Assembly: GCA_937951615.1 (NCBI GenBank) | Contig: CALFBH010000007.1 | Location: 121,557 to 185,556 of the forward strand | Source: an uncultured Saprospiraceae bacterium | GTDB lineage: Bacteria > Bacteroidota > Bacteroidia > Chitinophagales > Saprospiraceae | Direction of reading: 5' to 3' | Length of the DNA: 64,000 bases | The notes under the pieces: generated by a model | Told to the model about the DNA's origin: nothing | The model's input: the letters and a program-made list of their open reading frames with translations, nothing else | The model's database searches: none | Program-made: the position numbers and the translations under genes | Part shown: positions 1 through 10,290 of the stretch, in pieces | How the letters are laid out: each line of letters begins with the position of its first letter | How positions within the stretch are numbered: position 1 is the first letter of the stretch

Positions 1-1
1 T

Positions 2-1639
2 AATGCCATTATTCAGCCGGACATTGACAATACCGTCAATATGATTGAGCAAATACTCCTGCGCAACGACCTCGGCAAAGAAACGATAGAATTTATCCTG
101 ATGGTCGGCGGCTCGACTTATATTCCTGCTGTGCGGGATACGCTAAGTGAAAAACTAGGCGTCAAAGTCAATTGCGATATTGATCCGACTTCCTGCGTTG
201 CCATTGGTGCAGCCTATTTTGCAGGCAGCAAGCAGAAAACAATCAAGACCGCTGAAACACCTTCAGGTAGCTTACAGGTAGAATCAAAATTCAAGATCAA
301 AACAGCTTTTAATAAAGTTGCGCAAGACACCGAAACGGCATTTATGGCAAGTGTGGAAGGGAACGCAGAAGGTCATTTTTACCGAATCACCCGAAAAGAT
401 GGGGGCTTTGATTCTGGTTTAAAACCTTTGCAAAAAAGTGTCGTAGAGTACCTGCCGCTAGTGCCAAATGTATTCAATGCGTTTAGCTTTAAAATATTCG
501 ACGAATTTAATAATACCGTTCCGGTCAATGTGCCGACGATTGGTATTACGCAAGGCAAATACAGTATAGACGGACAACCATTGCCCAATGATATTTGCCT
601 GGAAATAGATGCGGTAGAAGAAGGCACGACTTTCCTTGATCTGATTTTTAAAAAAGGCACCATCCTGCCAGCTAAGAAAACGGTCATTAAGCAAATTTCA
701 AAAAATATCCGCAAAAATACGGACGACGAATTGGTCATCAATATCGTAGAAGGACAGGTGGAAAGCCTTGCGGCAGCCAATAAGACGATTGGTTTTATCC
801 GATTCAGTGGACACGATTTAGAGCGCGACCTCATTAAAGGCTCAGATGTAGAAATGGTGTTTGAAATCAGCGAATCCCGCGACTTGAAAGTAGAAGTCTA
901 TCTGACGATGACGGGGCAGGAATATGAAAATATTTTCAATCCATCTGAAACCTATGTCAGCCTGCCGATTATCCGAAAAGAATTGGATGCGTTCAAACTG
1001 AATGTAGAAAAGAAAATTATAGAAGTCGAGCAAAAAGAAGAATACGAATCTGCTGGACAACTCAGCACGATCTTATCGGATATTGAAGAACTGAAAGCCC
1101 GCATTGATGCTTTGAGCGAAGATGATGTCACCGACGAAAAGTATCAGATAGACGAAGCCAAGCGAAAAATTGCACGACAGATTCATTTGTATTATAATAA
1201 TACCGTTTTACAAAAAGCAGTAGAAAAATATTTCACCATTAAAGGCAATACTCGAAACGCGATTATGTTTGGCGATGCTTTGCCTGAAGAAAAACAGCGT
1301 TTTGAAGACCTGATAAAAGAAGAACGAAGCTACCTGCAATCTGCAAGTGTTGGTGTCATCAATATGAAAACCAACCAACTGAGGGCGATTATCAGTAAGA
1401 TCAATTCTCGTTATGAAGTGACGAATGATGATATTGTCAATCATTTTGATTACCTCAAAAACTATAACTTCATCAGTCGCGACAAAGCACAAGATTTATT
1501 TAAAAAGGGAGATATTGCCTTATCAAAACAAAGCTATGGAACTTTGCTCTCTGTCGTAAATGACCTATACCGCCTAAAAGAATTCGATGATAATAATGAC
1601 CCGAATATGTTCAAAAAATCAGGAACTGGATTGAAGTGA
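2..1639 (+). CDS. Divergent Hsp70/DnaK-like protein, 5' truncated by window edge
   Basis: Frame open from base 2; contains Hsp70-type 'ILMVGGSTYIPAVRDTL' and 'DPTSCVAIGAAYFAG' followed by a substrate-binding-like beta region and a long helical C-terminus. Confidence 0.85.
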   Translation, partial: NAIIQPDIDNTVNMIEQILLRNDLGKETIEFILMVGGSTYIPAVRDTLSEKLGVKVNCDIDPTSCVAIGAAYFAGSKQKTIKTAETPSGSLQVESKFKIKTAFNKVAQDTETAFMASVEGNAEGHFYRITRKDGGFDSGLKPLQKSVVEYLPLVPNVFNAFSFKIFDEFNNTVPVNVPTIGITQGKYSIDGQPLPNDICLEIDAVEEGTTFLDLIFKKGTILPAKKTVIKQISKNIRKNTDDELVINIVEGQVESLAAANKTIGFIRFSGHDLERDLIKGSDVEMVFEISESRDLKVEVYLTMTGQEYENIFNPSETYVSLPIIRKELDAFKLNVEKKIIEVEQKEEYESAGQLSTILSDIEELKARIDALSEDDVTDEKYQIDEAKRKIARQIHLYYNNTVLQKAVEKYFTIKGNTRNAIMFGDALPEEKQRFEDLIKEERSYLQSASVGVINMKTNQLRAIISKINSRYEVTNDDIVNHFDYLKNYNFISRDKAQDLFKKGDIALSKQSYGTLLSVVNDLYRLKEFDDNNDPNMFKKSGTGLK

Positions 1640-1800
1640 TGGTTCGATGGTTACATGGTTTCATTGTTAACTTTTTTTTACAAAAAAAAACATAGTGAAG
1701 CCATAAAACAGTGAAACAATGAAGCCATGAAACAGTGAAACAATGAAGCCATAAAACCATGAGACAATCGAACCATGAAACAATAAAACAATGAAACAGT
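1640..1800. repeat. Degenerate 8-bp word repeat (NATGAAAC-like) with a short inverted left arm
   Basis: Right side: AGTGAAAC AATGAAGC CATGAAAC AGTGAAAC AATGAAGC CATAAAAC CATGAGAC AATCGAAC CATGAAAC; left side GTTCGATG GTTACATG GTTTCATT around a T-run/A-run core. Confidence 0.85.
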
Positions 1801-2701
1801 GAAATACACCAGCCCATTACATTTGCTGCCAGCCCATAACAACGTGACGCTAGACGCACCCGGACTCAAGCGATGGAAGCAGGAATTATTATTACAATTT
1901 GAACTGAATCAATCCGCTACACTAAAGATCAATGAGCAGGAATATGATAAAAACTCTGTTTTAGAAGCCTTTGAATTGCTGAAAGATTCGCCAGAACATC
2001 ATCTTCGCTTATATGCGAATACCAGTTTGTTGGACTTTATAGAACATGGTTATATTGACTTTTTTGACCATCCGAAAAACTGGGCAGACTGGATCAATAA
2101 AGAATATTTGGAATGGCTGCGCCCCGGCTTTGTTGAGCAATTTGGCAAACTCGTATATGAATGTACAAGCAAAGAAGATGAAGCCTCTAAAAAAGCCTTG
2201 AAAAAAATATATGACTCAGGTTTTGTCTTGCCGGAAGCATGGCGAGATGAGGCTTATCAAAAGACCTATCGTTTGCTAAGTCATCATATCGAATCCGCAG
2301 AAGCCACACTACATGAAAATCCTGTCATTATAGGAGAAAAGGTGGCAAGCCTGAAACCCGAAATTGATGAATATTTGAATGAACATTACTTGGATATTCT
2401 GGATATTCTACCCAATAATTTTGAGGGAATTCGGGAGGATTATGGCGATTTCGCGCATAATGTTATTTACTATGCTTTTAGCGAAGGCAGAAGATATTAC
2501 CACTTGGATAAAGAGACGATGCTGACGGTTGCAAAAGCAGCAGAAATTGATGTGAGAATACGTGATGATGAATATGCTAAAAAACTACTCAAAGACATAA
2601 AAAAGAGAGACAAAAGAGCCGAAGGATGCGTATGGTTTATTGTAATAGGCGTCTTATGGGGGATTTATAAACTATTTGCCGCTTTATTGGGGGGAGCGTG
2701 A
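1799..2701 (+). CDS. Uncharacterised tandem paralog A ('MKYTSPLHLLP' family) with C-terminal TM segment
   Basis: Strong similarity to the next two ORFs from 'MKYTSPLHLLPxxN...LKRWKQELLLQF' through 'IRDDEYAKKLLKDI'; hydrophobic tail 'CVWFIVIGVLWGIYKLFAALL'; GTG start. Confidence 0.8.
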   Translation: MKYTSPLHLLPAHNNVTLDAPGLKRWKQELLLQFELNQSATLKINEQEYDKNSVLEAFELLKDSPEHHLRLYANTSLLDFIEHGYIDFFDHPKNWADWINKEYLEWLRPGFVEQFGKLVYECTSKEDEASKKALKKIYDSGFVLPEAWRDEAYQKTYRLLSHHIESAEATLHENPVIIGEKVASLKPEIDEYLNEHYLDILDILPNNFEGIREDYGDFAHNVIYYAFSEGRRYYHLDKETMLTVAKAAEIDVRIRDDEYAKKLLKDIKKRDKRAEGCVWFIVIGVLWGIYKLFAALLGGA

Positions 2702-2765
2702 ATGAATGAATGAGAAAATGAATGAATATGACAATCGAACCATGAAACAATAAAACAATGAAACA

Positions 2766-3647
2766 GTGAAATACACCAGCCCTTTACACCTTTTGCCGGA
2801 ACGGAATATCACAGCGCTAAGTCCTACGGAATTAAAACGCTGGAAGCAGGAATTATTATTGCAATTTGATTTATACGAGTCGACAACCATTAATGTAAAG
2901 GATAAAGAATACGATAAAAATTCCATTCTGGCGGGCTTTGACTTGTTAAGAGATTCACCAGCGTACCACCTTCGTTTATATAAAGACAAGATTTTACTGA
3001 ATTTTATAGAGCATGGGGAACTCGATGTTTTTGATCGCCCAAAAGACTGGCTAAGTTGGATTGATGAAGCATATTTAGCATGGTTGCGCCCTTTGTTTAT
3101 CAGTCAGTTTAGCCACTTAATATATCAATGCACAATCACCCAAAATAAAACATCTATAAGGGCATTGGAAGAAATATACTATTCAGGTTTTACGCCGCCA
3201 GAAGTCTGGCAGGATGAGTGCTACCAAAAAACATATACTTTTCTAAACAACTGTATCAAATCGGTAAAAAAAATAATACATGGAAAGTCCTTTGCTACAG
3301 GAGAAAAGCCATCAAGCCTGAAACTGGAACTTGGCGAATATTTAAGCGAACATTATGTCGACGTTTTGGAGATCTTACCCGGTGAGTTCAGAGCGCTTCG
3401 TGAGAATTATGGCGACATTGCCCATAATGTCCTATACTACGCTATCATAGAAGAGAGAAGATATTTTAATTTTGACAGAAAGAGCAGGTTGATTTTAGCA
3501 AAAGCAGCAAAAATTGATGCCAGGATACACAATGATGAGTATGCTAAAAATTTGCTAAAATTTATAGGAAAAAGAGAGGGAATACAGGGTTTAGTAATGG
3601 ATTTATATTGGGAGATATGTGAGCTAGGTTTAACCATGAAACAATAA
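2766..3647 (+). CDS. Uncharacterised tandem paralog B, no clear TM tail
   Basis: Same family; C-terminus ends '...LTMKQ*' inside the next ATGAAACA repeat. Confidence 0.75.
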   Translation: MKYTSPLHLLPERNITALSPTELKRWKQELLLQFDLYESTTINVKDKEYDKNSILAGFDLLRDSPAYHLRLYKDKILLNFIEHGELDVFDRPKDWLSWIDEAYLAWLRPLFISQFSHLIYQCTITQNKTSIRALEEIYYSGFTPPEVWQDECYQKTYTFLNNCIKSVKKIIHGKSFATGEKPSSLKLELGEYLSEHYVDVLEILPGEFRALRENYGDIAHNVLYYAIIEERRYFNFDRKSRLILAKAAKIDARIHNDEYAKNLLKFIGKREGIQGLVMDLYWEICELGLTMKQ

Positions 3648-3651
3648 AACA

Positions 3652-5367
3652 ATGAAATACACCAGCCCTTTGCACCTTTTACCTGAGCGAAATACCGCCG
3701 ACTTAAGTTCTTCCGAATTAAAACGCTGGAAACAGGAGCTATTGCTGCAATTTGATTTGCATCAATCGGCAACCATTACTGTAAAAGATCAAGAATACGA
3801 TAAAAATTCTATTTTAGAAGCTTTTGAATTACTCAAAGATTCGCCAGAATATCACCTACGTTTATACAAAAATAAACCCTTACTGGACTTTATAGAAAAA
3901 CAGTACATCGATTTTTTCGATAATGCGGCAAACTGGGCAGACTGGTACGACCAAGGTTATCGCAGATGGCTGGGGCAATGGTTTATTCCGGTGTATAGTG
4001 GGATGATTTATGAACAGGTGGCTGAAAAGGATTGGGACTCGGTAGACATGCTGCGCAATCTGTATCAATCAGATTTTCAACTGCCAACAGAGTGGGCAGA
4101 TATGGCTTATGAAAAATCACACAGCCATCTTGGATACTTTGTAAAGGAAGCTGAAGCCACTTTAGATGAAGACGCCCTTAACGAGCGAGAACCTATCGCG
4201 CTCAAACCAGAAGTTCATAATTACGTCAATGCCTTATATGCCAATCTTCTTAGCATATTGCCAGACTATTTTACGGGTATTCGCAATGACTATGGCGATT
4301 TCGCACATAATGTCATTGCCACTGTATTTTATAAAGAAAGACTATTTAAAAGCATAGACAAAAAGACCTTAAAAACCGTAGAAGAAGCCGCTAAAATCAA
4401 TATTCAAATAAGGGATAATGAGTATTCAAAAAAGCTGCTCAGCGATCTTAGAAAATATAGACGAGAAGAAGATTCAGGTGGCAGGTATTATAAACGAAAA
4501 AGTACGCAGGAATCGGGGAGAGGCATCTGGTGGGTATTTGTATTGATTTTTTTTGCTTTTAGAATATTGATGAATTTGGATAGCTGTACAGATACCAACA
4601 GTTATTCAACACAGGAATATCAGTTTACAGAAACCCCGAAGAAACATCAACTGATGGGAGACTGGAGCGGCAGGTACAAGATAGAAGGCGTACAGCGTAT
4701 TGGAAAAAAACTCAGCTTTGCTGGTACAAAAGGCAAGATGACTATGACTATTCCCAATTCAGCAGGAAAATCTTGTCAATTGTCCTCTGCTTTCACCTGG
4801 ACATACAGGCATCCGATAGTCAGCATTGACTATGATAGCATTATGGTAGAACAGGATTTTGATGCTGTCGCTAATGATACTTTACAACGAATTAAACAAA
4901 GTATTTTAGCAAAAAAGAAGGATAGACTAATTGTTCATCAAATGGGTTCAGTTATTTTCCTGAATGATACTAAAGGTTTTGTGAATTTCACAAGAACACA
5001 TAAAAGCCCGGCAGTAACCGCTAAAAGAAAAGTCTCCAAAGAAACAACAACAACTTACCAGAAAGGCAGGCAGGTGACCGCATTTAAGCCTTCTAAGCAT
5101 ATAGGGCAATTTAACCTTCGTCAATTTACTGACGGTGACTGGTACGGTGTGTATTCCAATGAATATATTATGGCGGCAGCAAGTGAGGTCAGAGCCGGAC
5201 AACGATATATGATTCCTCAAAAATGGCTGACGTCAAAACATGGCTACACAGAAGCCGGACGAGTCAAAAATATTCGCTATATTGACCAGAAATCGAATGT
5301 GCAGTACGGAGATTTAAAAGTTTACTTCACACTGGTTAATGGATTAGAGGTAGCATTCGCTCCTTAA
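3652..5367 (+). CDS. Uncharacterised tandem paralog C with TM segment and extra C-terminal domain
   Basis: Family domain, then TM 'GIWWVFVLIFFAFRILM', then about 260 aa unique C-terminus. Confidence 0.85.
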   Translation: MKYTSPLHLLPERNTADLSSSELKRWKQELLLQFDLHQSATITVKDQEYDKNSILEAFELLKDSPEYHLRLYKNKPLLDFIEKQYIDFFDNAANWADWYDQGYRRWLGQWFIPVYSGMIYEQVAEKDWDSVDMLRNLYQSDFQLPTEWADMAYEKSHSHLGYFVKEAEATLDEDALNEREPIALKPEVHNYVNALYANLLSILPDYFTGIRNDYGDFAHNVIATVFYKERLFKSIDKKTLKTVEEAAKINIQIRDNEYSKKLLSDLRKYRREEDSGGRYYKRKSTQESGRGIWWVFVLIFFAFRILMNLDSCTDTNSYSTQEYQFTETPKKHQLMGDWSGRYKIEGVQRIGKKLSFAGTKGKMTMTIPNSAGKSCQLSSAFTWTYRHPIVSIDYDSIMVEQDFDAVANDTLQRIKQSILAKKKDRLIVHQMGSVIFLNDTKGFVNFTRTHKSPAVTAKRKVSKETTTTYQKGRQVTAFKPSKHIGQFNLRQFTDGDWYGVYSNEYIMAAASEVRAGQRYMIPQKWLTSKHGYTEAGRVKNIRYIDQKSNVQYGDLKVYFTLVNGLEVAFAP

Positions 5368-5374
5368 CCGTACA

Positions 5375-5390
5375 GGCGACTTCAGTCGCC
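5375..5390. repeat. Short perfect hairpin GGCGACT-TC-AGTCGCC
   Basis: Self-complementary 7-bp arms immediately after paralog C. Confidence 0.6.
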
Positions 5391-5392
5391 AA

Positions 5393-6562
5393 GTGGACAA
5401 GCAATACCAGTTACCAGTTACAAATGACCAGTTACCAATACACCAATACACCACAGTGCAACTAAAAGCCTTAACACTCACCAATTTTAAAAACTACGAA
5501 AGCCAGACACTGGAATTTTCGACTAAGGTCAATGGGCTGGTTGGTAAGAACGGGACAGGCAAAACGAACCTGCTGGATGCTATTTATTACCTGTGCATGT
5601 GCAAAAGCTATTTCGGAATGCCCGACAGCGCGATTGCTCGTCACGAGCAGGATTTTTTCAGATCAGAAGGACACTTTTATAAAGAAGAAGAAGAATTTAA
5701 GGTCGTTGCAAAAGTACGCTTACGCAAAAAAAAGGAACTAGAATGCAATGACGTACCGTACAGCAAACTCTCGGAACACATCGGCTTATTGCCTGTTGTC
5801 GTCATTGCGCCCGACGACACAAGACTAGCAACAGAAGGCAGCGAACATAGACGCCGTTTTGCCAACGAAATTCTTTCTCAACTCGATCGGGAATACCTAA
5901 AGCATCTGATTCATTACAACAAAGTACTAGCACAGCGAAACGCCGCCCTCAAAAAGATGGCAGCAGAAGGACGACATGATGATGCTTTATTGGAGGTTTA
6001 TGAGACACAATTGCTGCCAGGCGCAATTTATATTTATGAAAAACGTCAACAGCTAATGCAGGATTTTCTGCCTATTTTCACTAAAACCTACGCAGCTATA
6101 TCAGAAGAAAGGGAAGTCGTGACTTGTGCGTATAAGTCTGCTTTGCACAATAAAAGCATGGAGCAATTGTTCGCAGAAAGCCGGACAAAAGACAAGTTCC
6201 TGCAACGCACCACAACAGGTATCCATCGAGATGACCTGGTGTTTAGTGTTAATGAAAAACCAGTTCGCCGATTTGCTTCTCAGGGACAACTCAAGTCCTT
6301 TATCCTAGCATTGAAACTGGCGCAATTTGAACTCTTCCGGCAGGAAAAAGGAAGCAGTCCAATATTATTGCTAGATGATATTTTTGACAAACTAGACGAA
6401 TCGCGGGTCGAGCAACTCATTCAACTATTATCCAAGGATACTTTCGGACAAGTGTTTATCACAGACGCGCATAAACACCGCCTTGCTGAATTGCTCGCAC
6501 AAGCGAATTTAGACCATAAAATGTTTTTGGTGGATGATGGCAAAGTGGAAATTTTGGATTGA
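5393..6562 (+). CDS. recF: DNA replication and repair protein RecF (true start probably downstream of the ORF-track start)
   Basis: 'LKALTLTNFKNYESQTLEFSTKVNGLVGKNGTGKTNLLDAIYYL', 'ASQGQLKSFILALKLAQFEL', 'LLLDDIFDKLDESR'. Confidence 0.93.
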   Translation: MDKQYQLPVTNDQLPIHQYTTVQLKALTLTNFKNYESQTLEFSTKVNGLVGKNGTGKTNLLDAIYYLCMCKSYFGMPDSAIARHEQDFFRSEGHFYKEEEEFKVVAKVRLRKKKELECNDVPYSKLSEHIGLLPVVVIAPDDTRLATEGSEHRRRFANEILSQLDREYLKHLIHYNKVLAQRNAALKKMAAEGRHDDALLEVYETQLLPGAIYIYEKRQQLMQDFLPIFTKTYAAISEEREVVTCAYKSALHNKSMEQLFAESRTKDKFLQRTTTGIHRDDLVFSVNEKPVRRFASQGQLKSFILALKLAQFELFRQEKGSSPILLLDDIFDKLDESRVEQLIQLLSKDTFGQVFITDAHKHRLAELLAQANLDHKMFLVDDGKVEILD

Positions 6563-6635
6563 AGGTAGCTTGAACATTCCTGTCCGAGCCGCATTTTCTT
6601 GAGAATAAAGTCTAATAGATACGAATAAAATTACA

Positions 6636-7715
6636 TTGACACAAGAAGAAAAATACAATATCGAAAGACATGATTTATCTATTGATAGATCATTGAGGGC
6701 TTGGAGTGCGGCAGACGAATATCTTTTACAGGCATTTATTGCTTTGGAAAAGAAGCCCGATCATTTTGGTATTTATAATGATAGATTTGGTTTTCTAGGA
6801 TGCCATTTACATGAATTTAATCCAACAGTAATACTAAGTCAGAAAAGCCAGGAAAAAGCTATTCTCGCCAATTCAAAGGCACATAATATTCCTTTGCCCA
6901 ATTTTTCAAATCCACTTTCTCCGCTTGAAAATAAACTGGATTTCGCCCTTATCAAAATGCCAAAATCTTTAGCACTCTTTCAACTCTTTCTTGAACAGAT
7001 TGTACATAATTCAACTGAAAATATAAGCGTGACCTGTGCATTTATGACACGACATTTTAGTCCCAAAATATTGCAAATAGCGCAGGAATACTTTGAGGTG
7101 GTCGAACAAAGTAAAGCCTTGAAAAAAGCCAGACTTTTAGTGTTGACTAAAAAGAAAAATACGGTTAAAAAGGAAATGATTGTCCCCATAAACTATAAAG
7201 ACCAGGTCTACAAACAATATTGGGGCGTGTTTTCTGCCGAACATATTGATTATGCCACGCAGTTTTTTTTAGAGCATCTTGAAATAAAAGAGACCGACCA
7301 CCACATATTGGATTTGGCCGCTGGGAATGGAATTATAGCCAATGAAATATTCAAAAAACTGCCGGGTGCTGAAATACATGTAATGGACGATGCTTACCTC
7401 GCTGTTGCCTCAGCGAAATTAAATATCCAAGGCGAGAATATACATCATCATTTCAATAATAACCTATCCATTTTTGACGATGATACCTTTGATTTAATCG
7501 TAACTAATCCACCTTTCCATTTTGAGTATGAAATAAATATTCAGATTACGCTCCAACTTTTCAAAGCCTGTTTTCGATGCCTGAAAGCAGGTGGAAGCCT
7601 TCAGCTTGTCGCTAATAAACATTTGAATTATAAGGTGCATTTGGAACGACTTTTTTCCTCGGTTCAACATATCGCTGAGAATAGGAAATTTGTGGTTTAT
7701 AAGTGTGTGAAGTGA
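6636..7715 (+). CDS. RsmC/RlmG-like class I SAM-dependent rRNA guanine methyltransferase
   Basis: 'ILDLAAGNGIIANEIFKKLPGAEIHVMDDAYLAVASA', 'DLIVTNPPFHFEYEIN' (NPPFH motif); start codon may be TTG. Confidence 0.75.
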   Translation: MTQEEKYNIERHDLSIDRSLRAWSAADEYLLQAFIALEKKPDHFGIYNDRFGFLGCHLHEFNPTVILSQKSQEKAILANSKAHNIPLPNFSNPLSPLENKLDFALIKMPKSLALFQLFLEQIVHNSTENISVTCAFMTRHFSPKILQIAQEYFEVVEQSKALKKARLLVLTKKKNTVKKEMIVPINYKDQVYKQYWGVFSAEHIDYATQFFLEHLEIKETDHHILDLAAGNGIIANEIFKKLPGAEIHVMDDAYLAVASAKLNIQGENIHHHFNNNLSIFDDDTFDLIVTNPPFHFEYEINIQITLQLFKACFRCLKAGGSLQLVANKHLNYKVHLERLFSSVQHIAENRKFVVYKCVK

Positions 7716-7869
7716 GGATTCAAATTCAAACGTCAAATTCAAATTCAAATTGCTAAAAAAACAATAAATGCTTAACTTGTGCTGTAATGTGACTGACTTC
7801 GCAAGAATTTTAAATTCAGAAAGAGGTATTAAATGCCCATAGCCTTACAAATAAAAAGGAAATCGATAG

Positions 7870-8544
7870 ATGAAGCCAAAATTAACAATTAATAAATTAA
7901 AAAAAGCAGCAAAAGAATTTTGCAAAACGGAGTCAAGTCATAAAAATAAAGACTTATTCGGAGTGACTGATGGTAAAGCAATCGGAACGTATATTGAGCA
8001 TAAATTTCAAAGTTATCTTGAGGAACACTACACTTACGAAAAAAATTCTTCTGCAAAGGGCATTGATTTGCCAGGAAAAGATATTTACACAGATATAAAA
8101 GTAACCTCGATTAAACAGCCCCAATCTTCTTGTCCATTCAAAGACGCAAAACAGAAAATTTTTGGATTAGGTTATAATCTGCTTGTATTTGTTTACAATA
8201 AAACTGACGATAATAAGAACAAAAAAGCAATATTGGATTTTGTGAGTTGCTCTTTTTTGGAAAAGGAAAGAACGGCTGATTTTACGACAACTTTTAGGAT
8301 TAGGGAAATGATTGGTGATGGCGCTAATAAAGAAGATATTATAGCCTACTTAAATGATAAAAACATCCCTGCCGATGAAATAACACTCAGCTTGATTGCA
8401 GAAAAAATTCTACAAAATACTCCTAAACAAGGATATTTAACTATATCGAATGCTCTGCAATGGAGATTACAATATGGTAGAGTAGTCAAATTAACTGAAA
8501 CGATTAGTGGTATTACTAAGCTAATTGACAAAGTAAGCAAATGA
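7870..8544 (+). CDS. Putative type II restriction endonuclease (PD-(D/E)xK-like)
   Basis: Overlaps downstream MTase by ATGA; 'GIDLPGKDIYTDIKVTS' resembles a D...(D/E)xK active site. Confidence 0.6.
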   Translation: MKPKLTINKLKKAAKEFCKTESSHKNKDLFGVTDGKAIGTYIEHKFQSYLEEHYTYEKNSSAKGIDLPGKDIYTDIKVTSIKQPQSSCPFKDAKQKIFGLGYNLLVFVYNKTDDNKNKKAILDFVSCSFLEKERTADFTTTFRIREMIGDGANKEDIIAYLNDKNIPADEITLSLIAEKILQNTPKQGYLTISNALQWRLQYGRVVKLTETISGITKLIDKVSK

Positions 8545-10271
8545 GAATATTTGAAGCAAAAATTTCGGGGTCGCTGATTGAATTTTTTAAAATAAATTTA
8601 AAAAACATTTGTTCTTTTAAACAGGCGAATAACTTGTTAAAAGAACTCAGCGGTATAAACTCATTTTTTCCCAATGCAGCATGTTTTGCAGCGCTTAAAA
8701 GTAGTATTGAAGAGCATACACCTGTATTTGAGGAATCTGACAGAAGGGCTTATGGAGATTTTCAGACCAATGAAAATCTAGCGGCTAATATTGTACAACA
8801 TCTTTGTAATAAAGGAACTTCGCCGGAGCTTATAATTGAGCCAACTTGTGGAAAAGGAAGATTTATTATTGCAGCGCTTCAACACTTTAAGGCGATAAAA
8901 AAAATAGTTGGTATAGAGATTTATTACCCTTATGTATGGGAAACAAAATTTGAAATACTTGACCTCTTTTTAAAAGATAAGCCTATAAGCAAACCGGAAA
9001 TAGAAATTATTCATGAGGATATTTTTAATTTTGATCTGGAAAGTTTAGCAGAAAAAAATAAAAATCTTAATACATTAGTCATTGGAAACCCACCTTGGGT
9101 TACAAATTCGGAGCTTGGAACACTCAATGCCAAGAATTTGCCCCAAAAATCTAACTTTAAAAGCCATAAAGGAATTGATGCAATAACAGGGAAAGGTAAT
9201 TTTGATATTGGAGAATATATTTCATTACAAATACTGAATAATTTTGATAAATGTAAAGGCGAATTTGCTTTTTTAGTCAAAAGTTCAGTAGTGAAAAATA
9301 TACTGTATCAGCAATGGAAATCAAAATATTGCATCGGAAATATTCGCAAGTTAAATATTGATGCAAAAAAAGAATTTAATGTTTCTGTTGATGCCTGTCT
9401 ATTTATAGCCAATTTGAATTCAGCCCCAGAATATACTTGTAAAGAGGTTGATTTTTATTCTCGGGAAAAAATTACTGAATTTGGTTGGCATAAGGATAAA
9501 TTTGTTCATTCAATTACTGATTATAATAAAGCAGAAAGTTTAGACGGTAAATCCCCTTTTGTGTGGAGGCAGGGCATGAAACATGATTGTTCAAAGATTA
9601 TGGAACTGGATCGTTTTAATGGACATTTTATCAATGGATTTAAGCAGGAAGTAAGTCCTGAAAAAAAATTACTTTTTGGTTTATTAAAGAGTTCGGATTT
9701 GAAAAATGAGGTCATAAATTCATATAGAAAGACAACTATTGTAACCCAAAAAAAAGTAGGACAGGATACGAGCTACATTAAAAGAGAATATCCAAAAACA
9801 TATAATTACCTAAACAACAATAGAGCATATTTTGATAGAAGGAAGTCCTCAATATATAGAGGAAAACCACCATTTTCAATTTTTGGAATTGGAGATTATT
9901 CATTTGCAAAATATAAAGTAGCTATTTCAGGGATGTACAAACGCACAACTTTTTCACTAGTCCTGCCTGAAAATGATAAACCATTAATGCTTGATGATAC
10001 TTGTTATTTCATAGGATTTGACAATATTGAATTAGCTCGGGTTGCTCAGGAAATTTTGAACAGTGATATTGTTCAAGCCTTCCTAAAAGCTATTGTTTTT
10101 CCTGACGCAAAAAGATCAATAACAAAAGATATTTTGATGAGAATTGACTTAGAAAAAGCATACCATCTACTTCAATTAGAACTCAACATTGCAGAAAAAG
10201 CAGCTTGGAAATCGTTTGGGGATATAATTAAAGGAAAAAAAGAAAAGTCAAATCAGATGACACTATTCTAA
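8541..10271 (+). CDS. Type II N6-adenine DNA methyltransferase
   Basis: 'IIEPTCGKGRFIIAALQHF' SAM motif and 'VIGNPPWVTNSELG' catalytic NPPW. Confidence 0.85.
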   Translation: MRIFEAKISGSLIEFFKINLKNICSFKQANNLLKELSGINSFFPNAACFAALKSSIEEHTPVFEESDRRAYGDFQTNENLAANIVQHLCNKGTSPELIIEPTCGKGRFIIAALQHFKAIKKIVGIEIYYPYVWETKFEILDLFLKDKPISKPEIEIIHEDIFNFDLESLAEKNKNLNTLVIGNPPWVTNSELGTLNAKNLPQKSNFKSHKGIDAITGKGNFDIGEYISLQILNNFDKCKGEFAFLVKSSVVKNILYQQWKSKYCIGNIRKLNIDAKKEFNVSVDACLFIANLNSAPEYTCKEVDFYSREKITEFGWHKDKFVHSITDYNKAESLDGKSPFVWRQGMKHDCSKIMELDRFNGHFINGFKQEVSPEKKLLFGLLKSSDLKNEVINSYRKTTIVTQKKVGQDTSYIKREYPKTYNYLNNNRAYFDRRKSSIYRGKPPFSIFGIGDYSFAKYKVAISGMYKRTTFSLVLPENDKPLMLDDTCYFIGFDNIELARVAQEILNSDIVQAFLKAIVFPDAKRSITKDILMRIDLEKAYHLLQLELNIAEKAAWKSFGDIIKGKKEKSNQMTLF

Positions 10272-10290
10272 AAACAACAAAATAATAAAA

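Noticed and set aside
379-1492. Several minus-strand ORFs inside the Hsp70-like gene
   Set aside because: Antisense shadows of a strongly coding + frame
1611-1869. Minus-strand ORFs 'SLFHCFIVSWFDCLMVLWLHCFTVSW'
   Set aside because: Translation of the ATGAAACA word repeat; no start context or family
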